Positions 37,341 to 52,190 are shown, numbered from the stretch's first letter. The stretch is DNA of 64,000 nt from Psettodes erumei (GCA_016785225.1 JAFBJZ010000638.1:1-64000), one strand, 5' to 3'. The notes: generated by a model from the sequence alone, not told the origin. Numbers and translations are program-made.

Positions 37341-38174
37341 AGAGCACTGACAAAATTAGCAACTTATTTTTTCATTTGAAAAATAGTCAGTCCAAAAAAA
37401 ACCCTGATTGACGAAATGACTTTTACTGACAACCACCTGCCTTGATATAAACAAAATTAATGGGATGTCATGTAGGAGACACAGAAATCTGAGTGGAGTC
37501 ATGTCACAAACAACAAAAATGTGTGTCATTTTGTCATGGTTTGGTTCCAAGACTTGTATATTTCATAACTCAATCAAACCTCAATTAAAACATAAAAGTC
37601 CGTGAGGGATCCTCTGCTGTGTGTGAGGGATTTCTTTAAGGGCAGGGAAGATAAAACACACTGGCAGACAAAAAGTAAAGCATGCAGAAATGCAGATGAG
37701 GACTGGGTTAAAACATTGCATAACACAAATTAATAGCAGGTCTTTGTTTTCACAGCGCTGGTCAGATACCCTGCGCTGAGAAAGACCAGCAGGAAACCAT
37801 AAAATACCAAGAGCTGTCAAACAGTTTCCTATTTCCCTCAACACGCTCAAATGCAATCTTACACTTCATGCTATCTCCTATATTACACCTTATGATGCCT
37901 AATGTTACAAACTCGACATCAGTCATGCATGCCAAGCCCTGACTGTCTCCCCAGCCTGAATTTAACCACATCCAGATCCTTTGATGTGATAGTGGGAAGG
38001 TGCGGGGGCTGGGAGGCGTGAACTACACCTCCTTGTAAAGGTTATCTGTGATACACAGACCCGGGGGCACCTGCCTCATGCAGAGTTCACGCACGTTGCC
38101 GCTGTTCAGCCGAGAACATACAAAGTGATGTATGTGTGGAGATCACTGTCAGCTGCGGAGCTATGACAATAGAG

Positions 38175-38196
38175 GTCAGTCAGTCAGTCAGTCAAT
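38175..38196. repeat. (GTCA)n short tetranucleotide repeat
   Basis: Five GTCA-type units. Confidence 0.85.
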
Positions 38197-40339
38197 CAGG
38201 GAAACAGGAAGCGAGGAGGAAAGAGAACAAGAAGGAGTTGTCTTCTCTTTTTTTATTAACATCCCCTGCTCATATACTAATAATCACTGTCAGTGTTCAA
38301 CTTGATCTCTTGTCAGCCTGGAACTTCTGCCAGAGGGCTCAGCAGCACGATCATCACCTTTCGACAAATGCTCAATGATTGCAGGCGCTTTTAAACATGA
38401 TTCTTGTGTTTCATTAACTTGCATTAGGTGCCCACGTCCCCTGACGCTCGAATGCTATATTACCAAAGAAGGTTCATATTTTATTTATCGCAGTTTAATA
38501 TTGTTTTTGAATATTTGCGGTGCCTTTAGGCCTGGCTTCCAGTCACGTTATGCTCTTTAATTTCTCTTTGGAATTGATTCTCTATCGCTTGGAGTGACGT
38601 TTGATTAAAAACATTTTCTTGCATAAAAATGTAAACGAACATGAAGCTATACTCCATGCTGCAGCTGTTTGCTACAATATCTGTAGATTACGCTTGCATA
38701 TTTATTTAATGCACTACTTAATTGAATTGTTTGTTGTTTATATTGCACGATCTGAGTTAGACTGCGCGCGTCGTTTAAGAACATCTCACCTTACTGACCG
38801 CTAATGCCGATGACACCCCGCAGCTCTAATTCATTCGCTAGTTTTCATATACACACTGTAATATACTAGCATACTGCATAATTACTGCACTCGACACAAG
38901 ACACTCTACATGCATCTCTTTATCCGCTCACTCATGGAATAAATAGAACTAAAACACAAGAAATGCAGCAAAGAGCCTCTTTCAAGCAAATAGGCTGGGG
39001 GTGGGGTAGATAATTAATTCTGAGATTAATGTACTGTAGCAGTGGTGTGTTATTAAAACGCTATTTTTAAATTACAGCTCAGAAAGCACCCCCTTGGGAT
39101 TAAGAGTGTTAGCCACTGATCTCTGCTTAAGTTATGGATGGAAGGGGGGGGGTCTATTTTACATGCCCAGGTCCCATCTTATGGCTCATGCTGTGGGTTG
39201 ACATGGAGAATCTTTTTGGTGTTTGCTCGCCTCAGTGACTCACTGAAAAGGCTTTAGTCCCTTTATCAATGGAGTTAGAACTTGTGCTTTTCAATAAGTA
39301 TTTAGAGTGTTTGATAGGCGAAGGCCACTGCTGCTTTACAAGTGGGATTTGATTAATGGCTCTTGCTGTCTATTGTAAAACACTTGTTTGCAGGGCAGGG
39401 GAATGTTTGTGTGACAGATAACAGGTTTTGTGGTGATATGCCAGTCAAAAGGTATACACAGCTTGAAAAGAGGACCTGCACATCTCAAAAAATGATGTGA
39501 GTTTATCACAGCTTGTAGTTTTATCCAACTTCCAACAGTTGACTACACTGCACATGCACAAGTGACTGTTAAAGACATCTAACGGGCCAAAAAAACTCAA
39601 GCAATAATCAATATTAAGATGGATTACCTTAAACCCCTTTGAATTTTTATGAGGCTGAACTGAAAGGGGGCTCACGTGACATGTCATAATGCACTGGGAA
39701 ACTGTATGTGCTTGTTCAGCTTCAAGAAGTAGGGTAGGTCAAAATAAACCAAGCAGCTGGTCCCAACAGTCTGGGTAACAATTTTACCTCTCACCTTTGG
39801 GCAAACCTGGAGTTTGTTTAAACCAGTATTACCGGTTATTTGGTTGCTTGGATAAAAAACCCACCACTGGTTTCGCCTTATCATATCCTTGTGACATGCA
39901 TAAGTCATTTTTTCAGGTAGCTGTTATCCTCTTAGTTCTTGTGTTCATTGCCACATTTTATGTCTACGTAGTGGTGTTGTCATGCTCCATGATTCTTCAT
40001 TCTCCATTAACTTGTTGTTTGAAAATGCTAATATTTCCATTAAGGGAGGTTAAAACTACCAAACTGAACTCTAATAAACTTTAACATTTAAAGAATGACA
40101 CATACTGGAAAATGTGTACACGTAACATGGTAAAGGTGACAGCACAAACCAAGTGTCTGCATCCTACCTCTCACTATTTAATGATAAGGGGCTAACCGCA
40201 GTTTAATTCCTAACAAATATTTCAAAAAAGGCTGTGTGGTGAGGCCAGAGATGACCACAACATGACAGAGTGATGGTGTCTGCAAGTGTGTGTTTTTCGG
40301 GCTCCATGTTTGCGGGCGTGTGTGTGTGTGTGCATGTGT

Positions 40340-40560
40340 TATGTTCTGTTTTTAACATTGGCAATGAGTGCTTTGCACCTGTGGCTGCTGGCAGACCATC
40401 CCGTGTGTTGCATCTCCGGAGGGACCTTGAAGCCCGTCGCAGTGGGAGAGAGGAGTCTGTCCTGCTAACCGTAATTAGCACAGGCCTGTTGATTTACTGA
40501 TAATGAGAGGGAGTTCATTAGCGCCACGCTAATTGCTGCCTACTTCACCACTGCCGCCAC
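40340..40560. promoter_or_regulatory. Candidate conserved non-coding element
   Basis: Contains GTAATTAGC, a TTCATTAGCG site and GCTAATTGC within about 70 bp (40470-40540), preceded by balanced non-repetitive sequence. Inference only. Confidence 0.3.
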
Positions 40561-42462
40561 CACCGCAGCCATGCCAACCCCCCCCCAACAAACCCCTTGC
40601 ACTCCAAAAAAGTTTTCCTGTCTATCACATTTAAGACGAAAATAAGCATAAAAACCTGAAACTTTTCAAGAGACTGGGGTGGGAGCAGATGGAAGACTGT
40701 GTGGCGGGAGAGGGAAGGAGAAGAAAGGGAGTTATGAAATTTCACTGTGACGAACAGCAGGAGCCTTCTGCGGAGGGGCAGATGTGTGTAGGTACGACAG
40801 TTCTGTCCACGGACATGATGCAGGTTCAAAAGCTAATTGCCAAAACAAGCGAACAAGAAAAAAAACACAGTCTGCTCGCTGACTCAGCGTAAAGACAACC
40901 TCACCCGCACCTGTGTTACATAACCACTGCGTCACAGTTATGTTTGTACTTTAGCTGAGTCTTCCGAAGAGTTTTACTCTCAAACTGAAACAACCAGAGC
41001 CAAAAGTGAAATATATTTTCTGTGAATGATGTGCACAAAGAATGATAACTTAAAAAAAGAAAGTCCATATATGGGACCCAATGTAAAAAATGTAGTTCTA
41101 ACCCTAACCCTAATGTAATTCAGGTAGAAATATTGAGTCAGGTTTCTCTGATGTGGCAACCTGAATTATATTATAGGTTATTTAGCCACTTCAATAACAA
41201 AGACATACTGTATGTCAAAATGTTGAAAAGATAACTGAAATTTGAAATATACATATTTAAAATCAAACTGGAATTTCATGTAACTGTTTAACTACTATAC
41301 AGTGCTTTTGAAATATGCAAATGAAAAATGGTAACACACACACACACGCACAATGCTCAATTACCACCTATGGCCACTGCTCTCTTTTCTGTGTTTGCAG
41401 ATCTGTGCTAATTGCTGCTCAAAGCTGAATAATGTGTCATTAAATTATGTTGGGCCATAAGAACGTTCCCCATATACGCACATTTATGTACATATGTAAT
41501 GCACAACACTGTGAACAGAATCCAGTAAAACTAAAGGGGCTTCTTTAAATATGGCTTTTGAATCTCTGTGCACTATTTTTTTTCAAATCACAATATCATT
41601 GTCAAGTAGACTGTAATACCTTGGTATAATTATTGTCAAAAATGACAGTATGTTGAGAAAGCTTTGTTGTTTTTTTGTCATCCTTCCTCTGCTCTGACAT
41701 TTGCATCTGATACTGCCAGAAGCTTGATATGCATAGCCCCAGCTGAGCTGGCAAACATCTGTTTTGTGCCATAAACCAATCTCCTTTTGTGCATTAACGC
41801 AATAAAACAGATTTCCCACAAAAGCTGTTGGCACACAATGTAAAACATTGTGTCAATTAAGGCCGATAGATTATGCCTGTCTTCTCGCTAATAGTTTCAT
41901 TTGTTTAAAGCTGTGCTAACTTTTATAGTATATTGACAATGGATCAAATCACTAGTGTTTTAGTGTCTTTCAGTTCATTGTTTTGTTTTTACTTGGCTTT
42001 TTTTTGGTTCAGTTCATTGACAGTCCTGTTTCCAGCAGCAGCAGCATCTGTTCTTAACAAAAAACAACACACTTTGCCCACCTTTAACCCATATCAATGT
42101 TATAAGGGAATAATACAGCATGTTAATGTTCTGTGCAAAATTCGTGTTGCTCCAAAATGGCCAAATAATAAACTTACATCTAAAATTAAAGAAGGAAGCA
42201 TATATTTCAGTTAAAATGATAGATGTAACAATTAAACAGGGAGTAAAAGGTTTTTTACATGCTAATGTCTTAAGTGATTAGCCCATGTGTATGCTTTCAA
42301 CACGTCTATTTAACTTTAAACCGATCGTTGCTTTGTGAAGAAAAGATGGATCCATTTCTCGGAAAACTTTCCTCCTAATTGTTGTGGAGCTTTAATCACT
42401 GATGCAGTCTGCAGCGTGCAGTCCCCAGGGAGCACTTCATAGTCAACCTGGGGAAATGGTGG

Positions 42463-42482
42463 AATGGATGGATGGATGGAGG
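42463..42482. repeat. (GGAT)n short repeat
   Basis: Four to five GGAT units. Confidence 0.8.
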
Positions 42483-42569
42483 ATGAAGGGATGACTAACT
42501 GGTCCGAAAGTGCCACAGTAATATCCGTCAGTGTTGTGTATTTCTACATAACAAGTGTCCATCCACGAG

Positions 42570-42720
42570 GCAATCTCACCTCAAGAGAGTGATCTGTCTC
42601 TCCTTTCCCCTCGCTAAGAGGCTGAGGCTTTATCAGCGAGGCCATGATGAATTCTCAGCAGACACCCACTCCGTATGGGCCCTGAGTGAGCATGCATTTA
42701 AATGAACCCTCTCTTCCTCT
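42570..42720. promoter_or_regulatory. Candidate conserved non-coding element
   Basis: Balanced block with GATCTGTC, TTTATCAGCG, GATGAATTC and GCATGCATTTAAATG words. Not coding and not repetitive. Conservation untested. Confidence 0.25.
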
Positions 42721-45700
42721 GCCTCGTACTACACAAAGATTTCTAAACTCTCTCTCTTGTCAAGCACTACATCAAACACAATAACAACAGCCGTCCTAGC
42801 CCGCCTTCATCCCCTCCCTCCCTTCTCTACCTCTTTCTTTAAGTCATTTTCTTCTCCAACATTTTTCTTTCTTGGTCCACATCACCAAAGACTCCTTTCA
42901 TCTGCATTTTTTTAAGCACTTTTACATCATATCCAAGTTTGTTTGCTGCTCTCAATCAAACCACAAAGAATCATGAGGCATCATCCTTAACCGCCTTGTC
43001 TCTTGTCCTTTTTTTCTACTTTCTTGGTTTTGAAATATGAGGTGAGAGGCAGTGCTCAGGTGATCAGAGCATCAAAGCTGCCAGTCAGGCTGGTGCATCA
43101 TTCTCATGGTGAAATGCAGCACTACGAGACCGACTTCATCCATGTCCACTGCTGTGAGGGATTAGGAACTGGACTGTAAGACCTGTGCTCCTTGTTTCTG
43201 AAACAAGTTATCACATTTTTTAAATTTGCTACAAAGTAACGCATTACGGCCCAAACATATGAAAGTGGGTACTGGTAGTGCCTACATCCAGCCACTGCAA
43301 AACAATAACTTCACTCCGCATTTGGATTTTCTTCAATTAAACCACTGAAGTCATTGTTTCCCAGGAAACTGAGGAAAGTTCCAGGAAAAAAAAATGTGCG
43401 GTAATTATTCATAATCCCAACAATTTGAGTGCAGCTACCTCATTTGGCTCAGTAATTTCGGCTTTTCTGAAATTTTCTTGCATACATTTGCACATTAATG
43501 TGGCCCGTTGTGTGCGGAGAGGGAGCGTTTTCCTGTGTGATGTCTCACACAGTGCCGCGGCCCAGTCGGGAGGCAGGGCCAGCTGAGACACAAAGATTGG
43601 TTTTGTTCTCCGTTCGCCGTGGAGCGCTTTAACACATTCAGCGTTATTGCCTCTTGTCAGTGGTGTTGTGACGGTAAACAAACACCTTTGTGGCGCTTGT
43701 GCATGCGCGCGCATGCTTTGTGTGCGCGCGCTCTCTTATACATATGTGTCTGCTTGCACACACATATAGGACACTAAAAAAAGCTTTAAATCATTAATAG
43801 TCTCACTCATTAAGTGTTATGTTGCATATACCTGTACAGTCCACACCTCTAATACTGACTGCCCTTGAAATACAGGGAAAACTACCTACCAAATCCCTTC
43901 ATACTTTACATCCATCTGCAATAACTCTACATTTCATTTACCGTAAGCTCTACATTTCCCCAATCTCCTTGACTCTGTCAGTCCTCTCTCCCTCTTTTGC
44001 CTCTTGGTCCCCATCTTTCATGTTTTCCACGTTTTTCTCCCCAACTAGTTGTTGTGCTGGCGGGGAGATATGGCCACCAGTGTCTGTGGCCGGCTGTGTT
44101 GTGCTGTGACTGTCTCCCTGAGATTTGCATAAATAAGCTCCCAGTCCCAGCATGCCCACGCTGTTGCCCAGGTGCAAGGACATTTGCATATAGAGCTGTG
44201 ATAGGGCTCCCCTGGGTCCCCTCGGCAACTGCTGAGCGGGTAGGAGGCCGGCAGCAGCACAAATTTGTTCTGAATTGGAACCTCACCACTGCCCTCCATT
44301 TTATGTGTGTGGAGGCACGAAGCAAAGCGGAGAATGACCAGAGAGAGAAAAGGAAGAGATAAAAAGGGAGTGAGGAAAAGATAGATGGGTGGCATATGGC
44401 AGGAGGCACAAACAACAGTAACAAAGACTGCTGGGTTAGATATGAGCAACCCATATGTTTGATCCATAACCTGGTTTGTTGCTGAGTATTGACACCAGGG
44501 TGGATCAATCACTTGTTTGTCTACATCACATAATGAATCCCATGATGGCTTTCAATAGCTCTGCTGATATATTATTGTGTTGGACATCCACCAAAGCAAT
44601 ATCAGCCACAATATTTCTTGACTTTCTCTGATGGCCCCATCATGCTTTTCCATTACCACGGGGTCTCAGTGGTCTTTTGAATCAGCAGAATATGGTTTGG
44701 GAGGCAGGGAGCCGAGCCCAGTCCTGATTAGTCACATGCCGCCCCTCTGACAATACTCTCTCCATCTGAGCACCATCGAGCCGTCTCTCATTCAAGAGAC
44801 GAGTTCTGATGGGACAGCAGCCAGAGGAGTCTTATGGGATCTGCAAGGAGATCCTGTGCGAGAACAGATGCAGGGAATCGCACACAAACACAAATATTTT
44901 GTGCTGCATCAAACAGTGTATTTGCTTGATAATCAGCAAGTATATGCAAATGTAAATACCTCTAAATGTTAATGTAGCTAAATATAATATAGTACATGGT
45001 GCTACTGCTGCCACATGACCCCTCTTAATATACCTAGGTATTTAAAGGTGAGTAAGATAAAAATTATTTTGGCAACAAAATTATTCCTTCTTCATCTCTT
45101 TGTCACTGAACTATCATAGAAAGGTTTTTTACTTTGGTTAGAGGTTATATCTGTGCAGCAATTTGCAGCAGCCACTTTGTATAATCAAATGCCATGGACA
45201 GGACTAGGACACAAGCAAAAAAAACAACCTCTTTCAGATTACATAAAAGGCTATTACTGCACCTGGTCATCTCATCAAAGAAGGAAATATCAACACAAAA
45301 ATCGCTGCATCGTGTGATGTCTATCGTTGCAACAGCATTTTGACCTCAATTACAACAGGACGTCCGTCTAAACAAGCGAGCGAAAACTCAAGGCCAAACA
45401 ATGAGGTGTCGCTCATGTCAGATATGCTCAGAGGTCAGTGAAAACCCTCATTAACTGTTTCTTTATTCCAGGCCGGACATGTTTTTCATTTAAAACACAG
45501 CTGCATTGAGATGAAGATGACCCCCTCTAATCTATAACTGTAGCAGTGAAATGCTGCGTCATGCAGAGAAGGCACAAATTGTGTTGCACTCATAATATAA
45601 AAGCACAAAAAAGGAAAGCAAAAAAAAGGAACGAAAGAAATAAATTAGCATGCCATGTTTGTTTTTTGAGCCAAAGAAAAATGCACAAAATCCCACATCT

Positions 45701-47089
45701 GAATTGGCAGCCAAATATATATCTAAATATACCTTCAATAATTAAATAATCTGAAAACATATATTCTGAGAGGTCATCGAGTAAGGAAACAAACATGGTG
45801 GCTACACAGATTCTGGTTGAATACTTAAATGATACTTGAAATAGACATCCTCTGCTTTCATTTATGCAATGAATTGCACAGTTTTGCTTGGGGAATGAGT
45901 TTTTCACTCGAGTTTGCTGAAGCTTTCAACTTGTAGCTCATTGAGTTTTCGCAATTTATTTCCCGGCAGCAGTAAATTTACACATTAAATCAAGTGAAAC
46001 CAATGGCAATAATGTGGACATTTGTTTAACGTCATGGCTGACCATGCATGGCTACTGTGTCAGGTCAGTGGGACACACACAGAGTTGCTAGATAATGGTG
46101 CCTGATTTGGATTCTGATGCTGGTGTGGTGTTGCAGTTCATGCATACAGTAAGTATGTGCATAATTTTTTTCAAAGCCCCTGAGCCTCGGAACATTAAAT
46201 ATACATAACTGAATAAGCAACTATCAAAGTAAAAGTTAAAAACACCCAGAGTTATTATTTATTAAGGGTTTAACACTTTAACATTCAAAAAGTCACATTA
46301 TGTGCTTCATTAGGGCTGCATGGGTGTGGTTTGATCACATGTGACTGACAGTGGCTGGCAGCATAAACACATAAGGCAGTAACCTGTAAGTCTGCGTGGT
46401 ACAGGAAAAGCAGAGACGGAAGATGTTAGTTGCACTCGGGCCTGCAGGCTGCTCTCTGTCTATATTAAACAGAATTCATCTCCTTATTGTCCTCTTCATT
46501 CATACAAACTTTGTCTCATGCCCACATTATCTTCCTCACAACAAAGTTAACTCTTTACGTTACAGCAGGATTCATTCATTAAACTGCCAGAATTCCAGAA
46601 TTTAACAGCAGATTTCTGACTCTCAGAATGTTTCCCCCCGAAGAACCACCACCTATCAGCTAACATTTGCTTTCTGCAATTGACAAAAATGGCTATCACT
46701 TCACTTCTGTGTGTCTGGACATGATATACAAATAATATGGGAAGCTGGTCATCTTACCATTGCTCTACATCACCCTTAGTGGTCCAAACCTTTGCAGGGT
46801 ACCTTTACTATATTTGTGGAAATTTTGCTTAAGGGTTAAAATGGCGTCACATGAAAATATCATCCCTGTAGGAGTGAAATTATGTCACGATCACCCATTG
46901 TTCCCCCACATAATAAAAGAGCTTTGTTTATTGACTGTTTATGTTTGATATTCTCTCTTTATAGGATCAGCCAGAAGGGTTTTATGTGTGATGCTCAACT
47001 GTGTGTGATCAGTCCTATGCATGATTGATACAGTATGTTTTGTCTTGTTAAAGGATGCCACAGTGCCAAACAAGCTGGAAATTGCTGGT

Positions 47090-47390
47090 CTAAAGGACAC
47101 CAAAAGCTCTACTACTGAAGTGTCTCTGCAGCTGGCGTGACCTCCACTCCAAGTCTATTCAGGGCCTTTTGTTTGGTTCTTTGTTTGGCTCCGGGCTCTA
47201 ATGGCAATCAAAGGGGACATGGTGGTCGTTCTCAGTCCTCAGCGCTAATGGCATTGGCACCGAGGCAGACAGACAATGTTCATCCAATCCGCCGGCCTCC
47301 CAACACGGTCTCATCGCCGTACACCGAGCCACGGCGGAGTCTCTTCGGAGAGCTCCCATTTAGCCATTCTCTGTGATTTCCCTCTCAGGA
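47090..47390. promoter_or_regulatory. Candidate conserved non-coding element
   Basis: GC-balanced 300-bp block with two CTAATGGCA-type words, a TCF/LEF-like ATCAAAGG (near 47209) and FOX-like TTGTTTGG words. It has one open frame on the plus strand but no family similarity or splice support. Confidence 0.3.
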
Positions 47391-48210
47391 AACAACCAAA
47401 TCATTTTCTCATAGACACGCTCATTAGCTGACAGCACCATTCCCTGCCAGTTTCAACATTTGAATATTCCCGTGTGTACCTCGGCAAACATCGGAGGTCT
47501 CATCGTTTCCAACCAAAGCCAGAGTCGACATGCCAGCAATGCACTCCAAGGAGAAAGATCTAGATGCCAAAGCAATAAGCTGAGGTAGAAAAAATAATGC
47601 CTCAAATGTTATGATACTCAATGACATGATGAGAATATGTCAGAATATAATTAGACATTTGATTGGAGGGAGCTACATATTAGGATAAGTAGTGAAAACA
47701 CTTGGTGTTGTGCTGCAATGGAGATCGACCCAAACCTGAGAATATTGTCGCGTTAAACAAAATTTAGAGAAAAGCCTTTAGCACAGCCACGCACAGATAC
47801 ACACACACAAACGCTCATATGCATACCATCGGTTTCAGCGAGTTTAGTGCCTGAGACTGATTTTTATTTCCCTAATATGTTCTGCAGTAAATCTGCATTG
47901 TCTGTGGCTATTGAAATACAGAGAAAGAGAGATCAATATAATAGGTTTGGCACCTGGCCAAAATCATCCCTGACAATGTGCGAGGCAGGCATTTGAAATC
48001 ATCGGTGCATATCCGCATGTTTGGGGGATAAAAATAATTCCTCGCCTCTTTGCCAGGGAGCGAGAGGCACAATGCCCAGGTCTGAAGGGAAGGGTGCCAC
48101 ATGGGTCTGCAAATTGGCTCAGGCGATCAGACACGGGCATCTCATTTTGTAGAGGAGAAGAAGAAGGGGGTGGGGTGGGTGGGGATGAAGATGGGAGGTG
48201 TGTATGTGTG

Positions 48211-48250
48211 TGGTGGTGGTATTGGTGGTGGTGGTGGTGGTGGGCGGTGG
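48211..48250. repeat. (TGG)n microsatellite
   Basis: GGT/TGG units with small interruptions. Confidence 0.9.
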
Positions 48251-48373
48251 TTGGGTGGGGAGGGGGTAAACAATTCCAATGATTTCCCCAACCTGGCACA
48301 GTCCAGGATGTGGATGGCTGCACTGGAGAGGAATTGCAACGGGTTTATTTGGCTCTCTGTTTGTTTCTTTATT

Positions 48374-48375
<2 letters not shown>

Positions 48376-48420
<45 letters not shown>
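48376..48420. repeat. (GA)n microsatellite
   Basis: About 22 pure GA units. A polypurine tract, capable of triplex (H-DNA) formation. Confidence 0.95.
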
Positions 48421-48424
<4 letters not shown>

Positions 48425-48999
48425 GAAGAGGAGGAGGGTGTCTGTTTCTTGTCAGAGCAGTCAGATGAGGGAGGATGTTCAGAACAAATTATTTCATTCA
48501 GATGAACTGAAAATCATTCCTGTACATTTGCAAACATTTGCTGGTTGCCAGTGGTATAAGCCACCTTTATGAATACACAAAACTGAATGGAGAGGAGGTA
48601 ATTTCCTTTGCACAGGCTGACTGATAACATTCACCTCTGGTGTGATGTCAATTTTAATGTCAACCATTTTAACTTGTGGCAATTACGACATAGTTATGAG
48701 GAGAATGCCAGAACACCCAATAGTGTTTATGTTGTGCATACACAAATGCCTCTATATGCATTCAAAACACACAAGTGCACACGTGAATCCACAAAGGTAT
48801 AAAAGTAGCAGGGTGTTGTTTTTTTTTTTTTTTAACACACGTCGACTTTGATGTGCATGCACCGACACATGCTTGGCTAACCGGATACACTTGCACACAT
48901 GCACGCTGGGTTGCACATGCACACAAACCCCCGCACACACCTCCCATGCAGGTACCTTTGGCACCCTACAGACTAGGCTGCTGCCGAAGAAGTCTCAGC

Positions 49000-49200
49000 G
49001 GGAGAGCTAGATTAAAAATGACAATCACTCGGGGTGCACGGCAATCACCACAGGAAACGCAGGTGCCTTTGTTAAGAGACACCCAGCGCTCTAAAGGGCC
49101 TAATTATCTGCTGTTATTTTGGCAGTTATCAGGCGGAGAATAACTCCCCTGCTCAGACTCAGACTCACACAGCGAAAAATTACTCACTCGCTCACAGCGA
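49000..49200. promoter_or_regulatory. Candidate conserved non-coding element
   Basis: Block with two CAATCAC words, GGGCCTAATTATCTGC and TTGGCAGTTATCAGG. Non-repetitive and noncoding. Inference only. Confidence 0.3.
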
Positions 49201-49956
49201 GGTATTATATCGCACCACTGACAAGGTATGCATATTATATGCTGTGTTGGAATTTCACTTGAATTTTGACAATAGAGTGTTGTGGTTTCCTGTTTTGTAC
49301 GAAAAGGAAATTATTAGTATCACACTGATCATTAAAAAATATGTAATGACTTTCAATTGCACACAAAATATTTTGCAAAACAGCTACCAGGTGTAAGACA
49401 TGAAATTTGGGCAAAAGTTGGAATGAAAACGCAAAATAATGCTGACTTCACAGCAATGTGCTCGCAGTTCCTCAAAATGAAACACAGGAACAGAGAAAGA
49501 TATTAAAAACTGTTTCCCCCCTGCTCTCAAGGGCTAGGTGGCACTGTTGGGCATGCTTTCAGACACACGCATACATATCCTCCTCTCAGCTCATGAACAG
49601 ATAATTGGACAGTTTTATGGAGGATATGAACTCTGAAGGGGAACTTAAGCCATCTAATCATTGGCATTCAGCGTATGCTATTCATATGCATAAATACAAA
49701 TAAAACACATTCTCTGCCAGCACAAAGAGAGCCTTTACTGAAAAGGAAGTCGTACTACAAAACCCCCATATTCCGCTGAAATTGAAAGACTTCAGGTAGA
49801 AGACTCTCTAAATATATTTCTCTCCACCGCAGCATGTCTGAGTTGGTGATTAATCAGAATAATATACGATTCATAAAGACGCTGATTTTTTTTTTTACTT
49901 GAACAAAGGAAGTGCAACAATGTTTCACTCGGATGGCAGCATGCCCGCGTCCGTGC

Positions 49957-49981
49957 GTGTGTGTGTGTGTGTGTGTGCGTG
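49957..49981. repeat. (GT)n microsatellite
   Basis: About 11 GT units. Confidence 0.9.
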
Positions 49982-50309
49982 TGCATGCACAAGTTCATGC
50001 ATGTCTGTGGTTTCTTATAAGCAGAATTCATATACGGGGTAATTTTTGGCAAAGCATCTGCATCTCAAGTGTTTGCCACAATGATATGATTAAATGAAAA
50101 ATATTTTGGTATCTCATATTTCAAGTAGGTGGACTGGACAGTACTTGAATCCAGAACAAAATGTAGTTGTGGCAAATCATAAATGAGGTGTTTCTTTTTT
50201 ATTTTCTTCTTTTTTTGGTGTTCAAAATGTATGAAACAAATTCATTTTTTTAAGAGCTGATGTTTCTGGTAATCTTTGTGTTTATGGATGTGTGCGTTTA
50301 TGTGTTAAC

Positions 50310-50660
50310 ATCGCTTCAGCGTCTATCACCTTTCAGCAGGGATTTCGTGCCCGTTTCCCCTCTTGCTGTAGCCGCTAATGCAACCAGCTCCATATAATAT
50401 GCAGATAATGGTGCATCAGTGTGTCTACTCCGTGTCGCCCTTGCTGCATTACAGTGGATCACACGACACGGCCTTGCCCTGCAGGAATACAAGCCCCTTG
50501 TAATTGAAATGAATAAGAGAGGGAGGAACATGCCTACTGAGAGCCCAAACTTCTTGCTCTCTCCTCAGTATATTCAGTGGGGATCCAGCCTTTAGCTGGC
50601 ACCGCCAGCCTCGGCAGCTTCGTCATGGGGGCTGCGTGGCTGATCGGAAGTGGCACGGTC
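50310..50660. promoter_or_regulatory. Candidate conserved non-coding element
   Basis: Non-repetitive block with GCCGCTAATGCAACC, ATATGCAGATAATGG and CCTTGTAATTGAAATG. Followed by a C/T-rich low-complexity stretch (about 50710-50950). Conservation untested. Confidence 0.3.
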
Positions 50661-51899
50661 GAGGAGAGGAGCTCTCAGCGTGGGGTGCAGGAATGGGGAC
50701 AGTCCCCTACGGTCTCCGGCTCCCTCTCCCCCTCTTTCCTCTCTCTCTCGTGTGCAAATGCATATGCATCTCTTATGATCTCTCGGTCGTCTTCTTTTCC
50801 CTTGCTATGATCTCCCTCTTCCTGTTTCCCTCCCACTCTCTCGCTCCCTCTATCCTTTCCCCCCCCTCACTCTCTCCTTCCCCACGGCCCGTCCTTTCTT
50901 CATCTCAATCCCTCTTCCTCCTTGAGTTCGTCTGTGTTTTTTCTTTCCTTTTCTTTTGAGAGGTATTCATGAGGAAAGAAAAAGTAGTCCTGTTGTGGGT
51001 ATTGCAGCACCTGTTAAACTTACTGTACTTTGTAGAAAGAGTAATCCACATCTTTTATACCCTGTGCTTGTTTTGGACACATATGCACTTACTTCTTATC
51101 CTGTCCTCAACTTTCCTCTGCTTGTGCTTGCTGAAAGTTTTAATATTTCACTATGACATTTTTCTTTTCCTTTTCACCCTGGATGTGCTCTTAACTCATT
51201 TGCTTGAGGTTTCTGCAAAGCAAAACAGACACACATACATAGTAGCTCATGCACCCATGGCACACGCTCGCTCTCCGCCTCTTCCCCCGCACCCGCCTCT
51301 TGCCTCCTAACACTTCACCCATCTGTGGGGGCAATTACGTGCCCCCCTCTCTCATCCCAGCACAGCCACACACACTCAGCAAAACCACATTCATCCCTCA
51401 GTGCACCTGCATCCCTCATGTTTTTAACAGTCCCACAATGCCCTCCGTCTACCGGCCTACAACGCCCCGGGTTCCTGTAAGAGCAGATCATTGTCATCTT
51501 TCTCTTTTCTCTTTCTTGCTGCTCCCCACTTTAGTGACATACACATTATTTATTTTATGACTGAGGACTCAATTTAAATCCCCTTTCTCCATCAGTCACA
51601 TGCCACACAATGGCTTTCTCCTTATCTACTGGAGTGTCCTTTTTACAACACATCAGGGCACCGTAACACACCAATAAATTCTACTGTTTCCGTATTCTCA
51701 CCTACTGAATTTTGCTGTTTAAATTCATCCAGACGGGGAAAGTGGCCATGAAAAAAAAAAAATTCTTACAGTTTGCTCCCCTGCATGTCTGTGTGACAGT
51801 TGTAAACAAGTAGCTCCTCCCTAACTTTCATTCTTTTCTTTTTTTTTTGTCACGCTTTGTAAGTTTTGTAAGGATTCCTGCAGGAGAGAATAAATAAGC

Positions 51900-52190
51900 T
51901 GATAATTCTCCCTTGTTATTCAGGAGCTTACTTGGTAACTTTGCCTGCGCAGAGGACAAACGTGTACATGGGTTGAGGTGACATTGCTGACCATGTCCAG
52001 CGGCCCAATTACCTCTCTCCAAATATGGCGTACAAAAGCGCGGCCAGCGCATCTGTACACATGGTGTCTGTTACTCCCCAATTATTCCTGCATAAGCAGA
52101 TTGTGTGGAACATCAAACTGAGGATGTGATGGCTCGTGTGCGGGCTGCCTCCAGCAGAGTGCTCTTTCTTTCCTATCATTTGATCTCGTA
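51900..52190. promoter_or_regulatory. Candidate conserved non-coding element
   Basis: Balanced block with GGCCCAATTACC, AAATATGGCG, GCGCGGCCAGCGC and CCCCAATTATTCC. No supported exon. Confidence 0.3.

Noticed and set aside
41097..41113. Interstitial telomere repeat (CTAACCCTAACCCTAA)
   Set aside because: Only about 2.5 copies; such short runs are common and uninformative.
43978..44512. Overlapping 155- and 176-codon minus-strand frames
   Set aside because: Two frames are open over the same DNA in a candidate noncoding block. No domain or consistent splice sites.
48101..48572. Arg/Glu- and Gly-rich frames at 48.1-48.6 kb
   Set aside because: Generated by the TGG and GA microsatellites.
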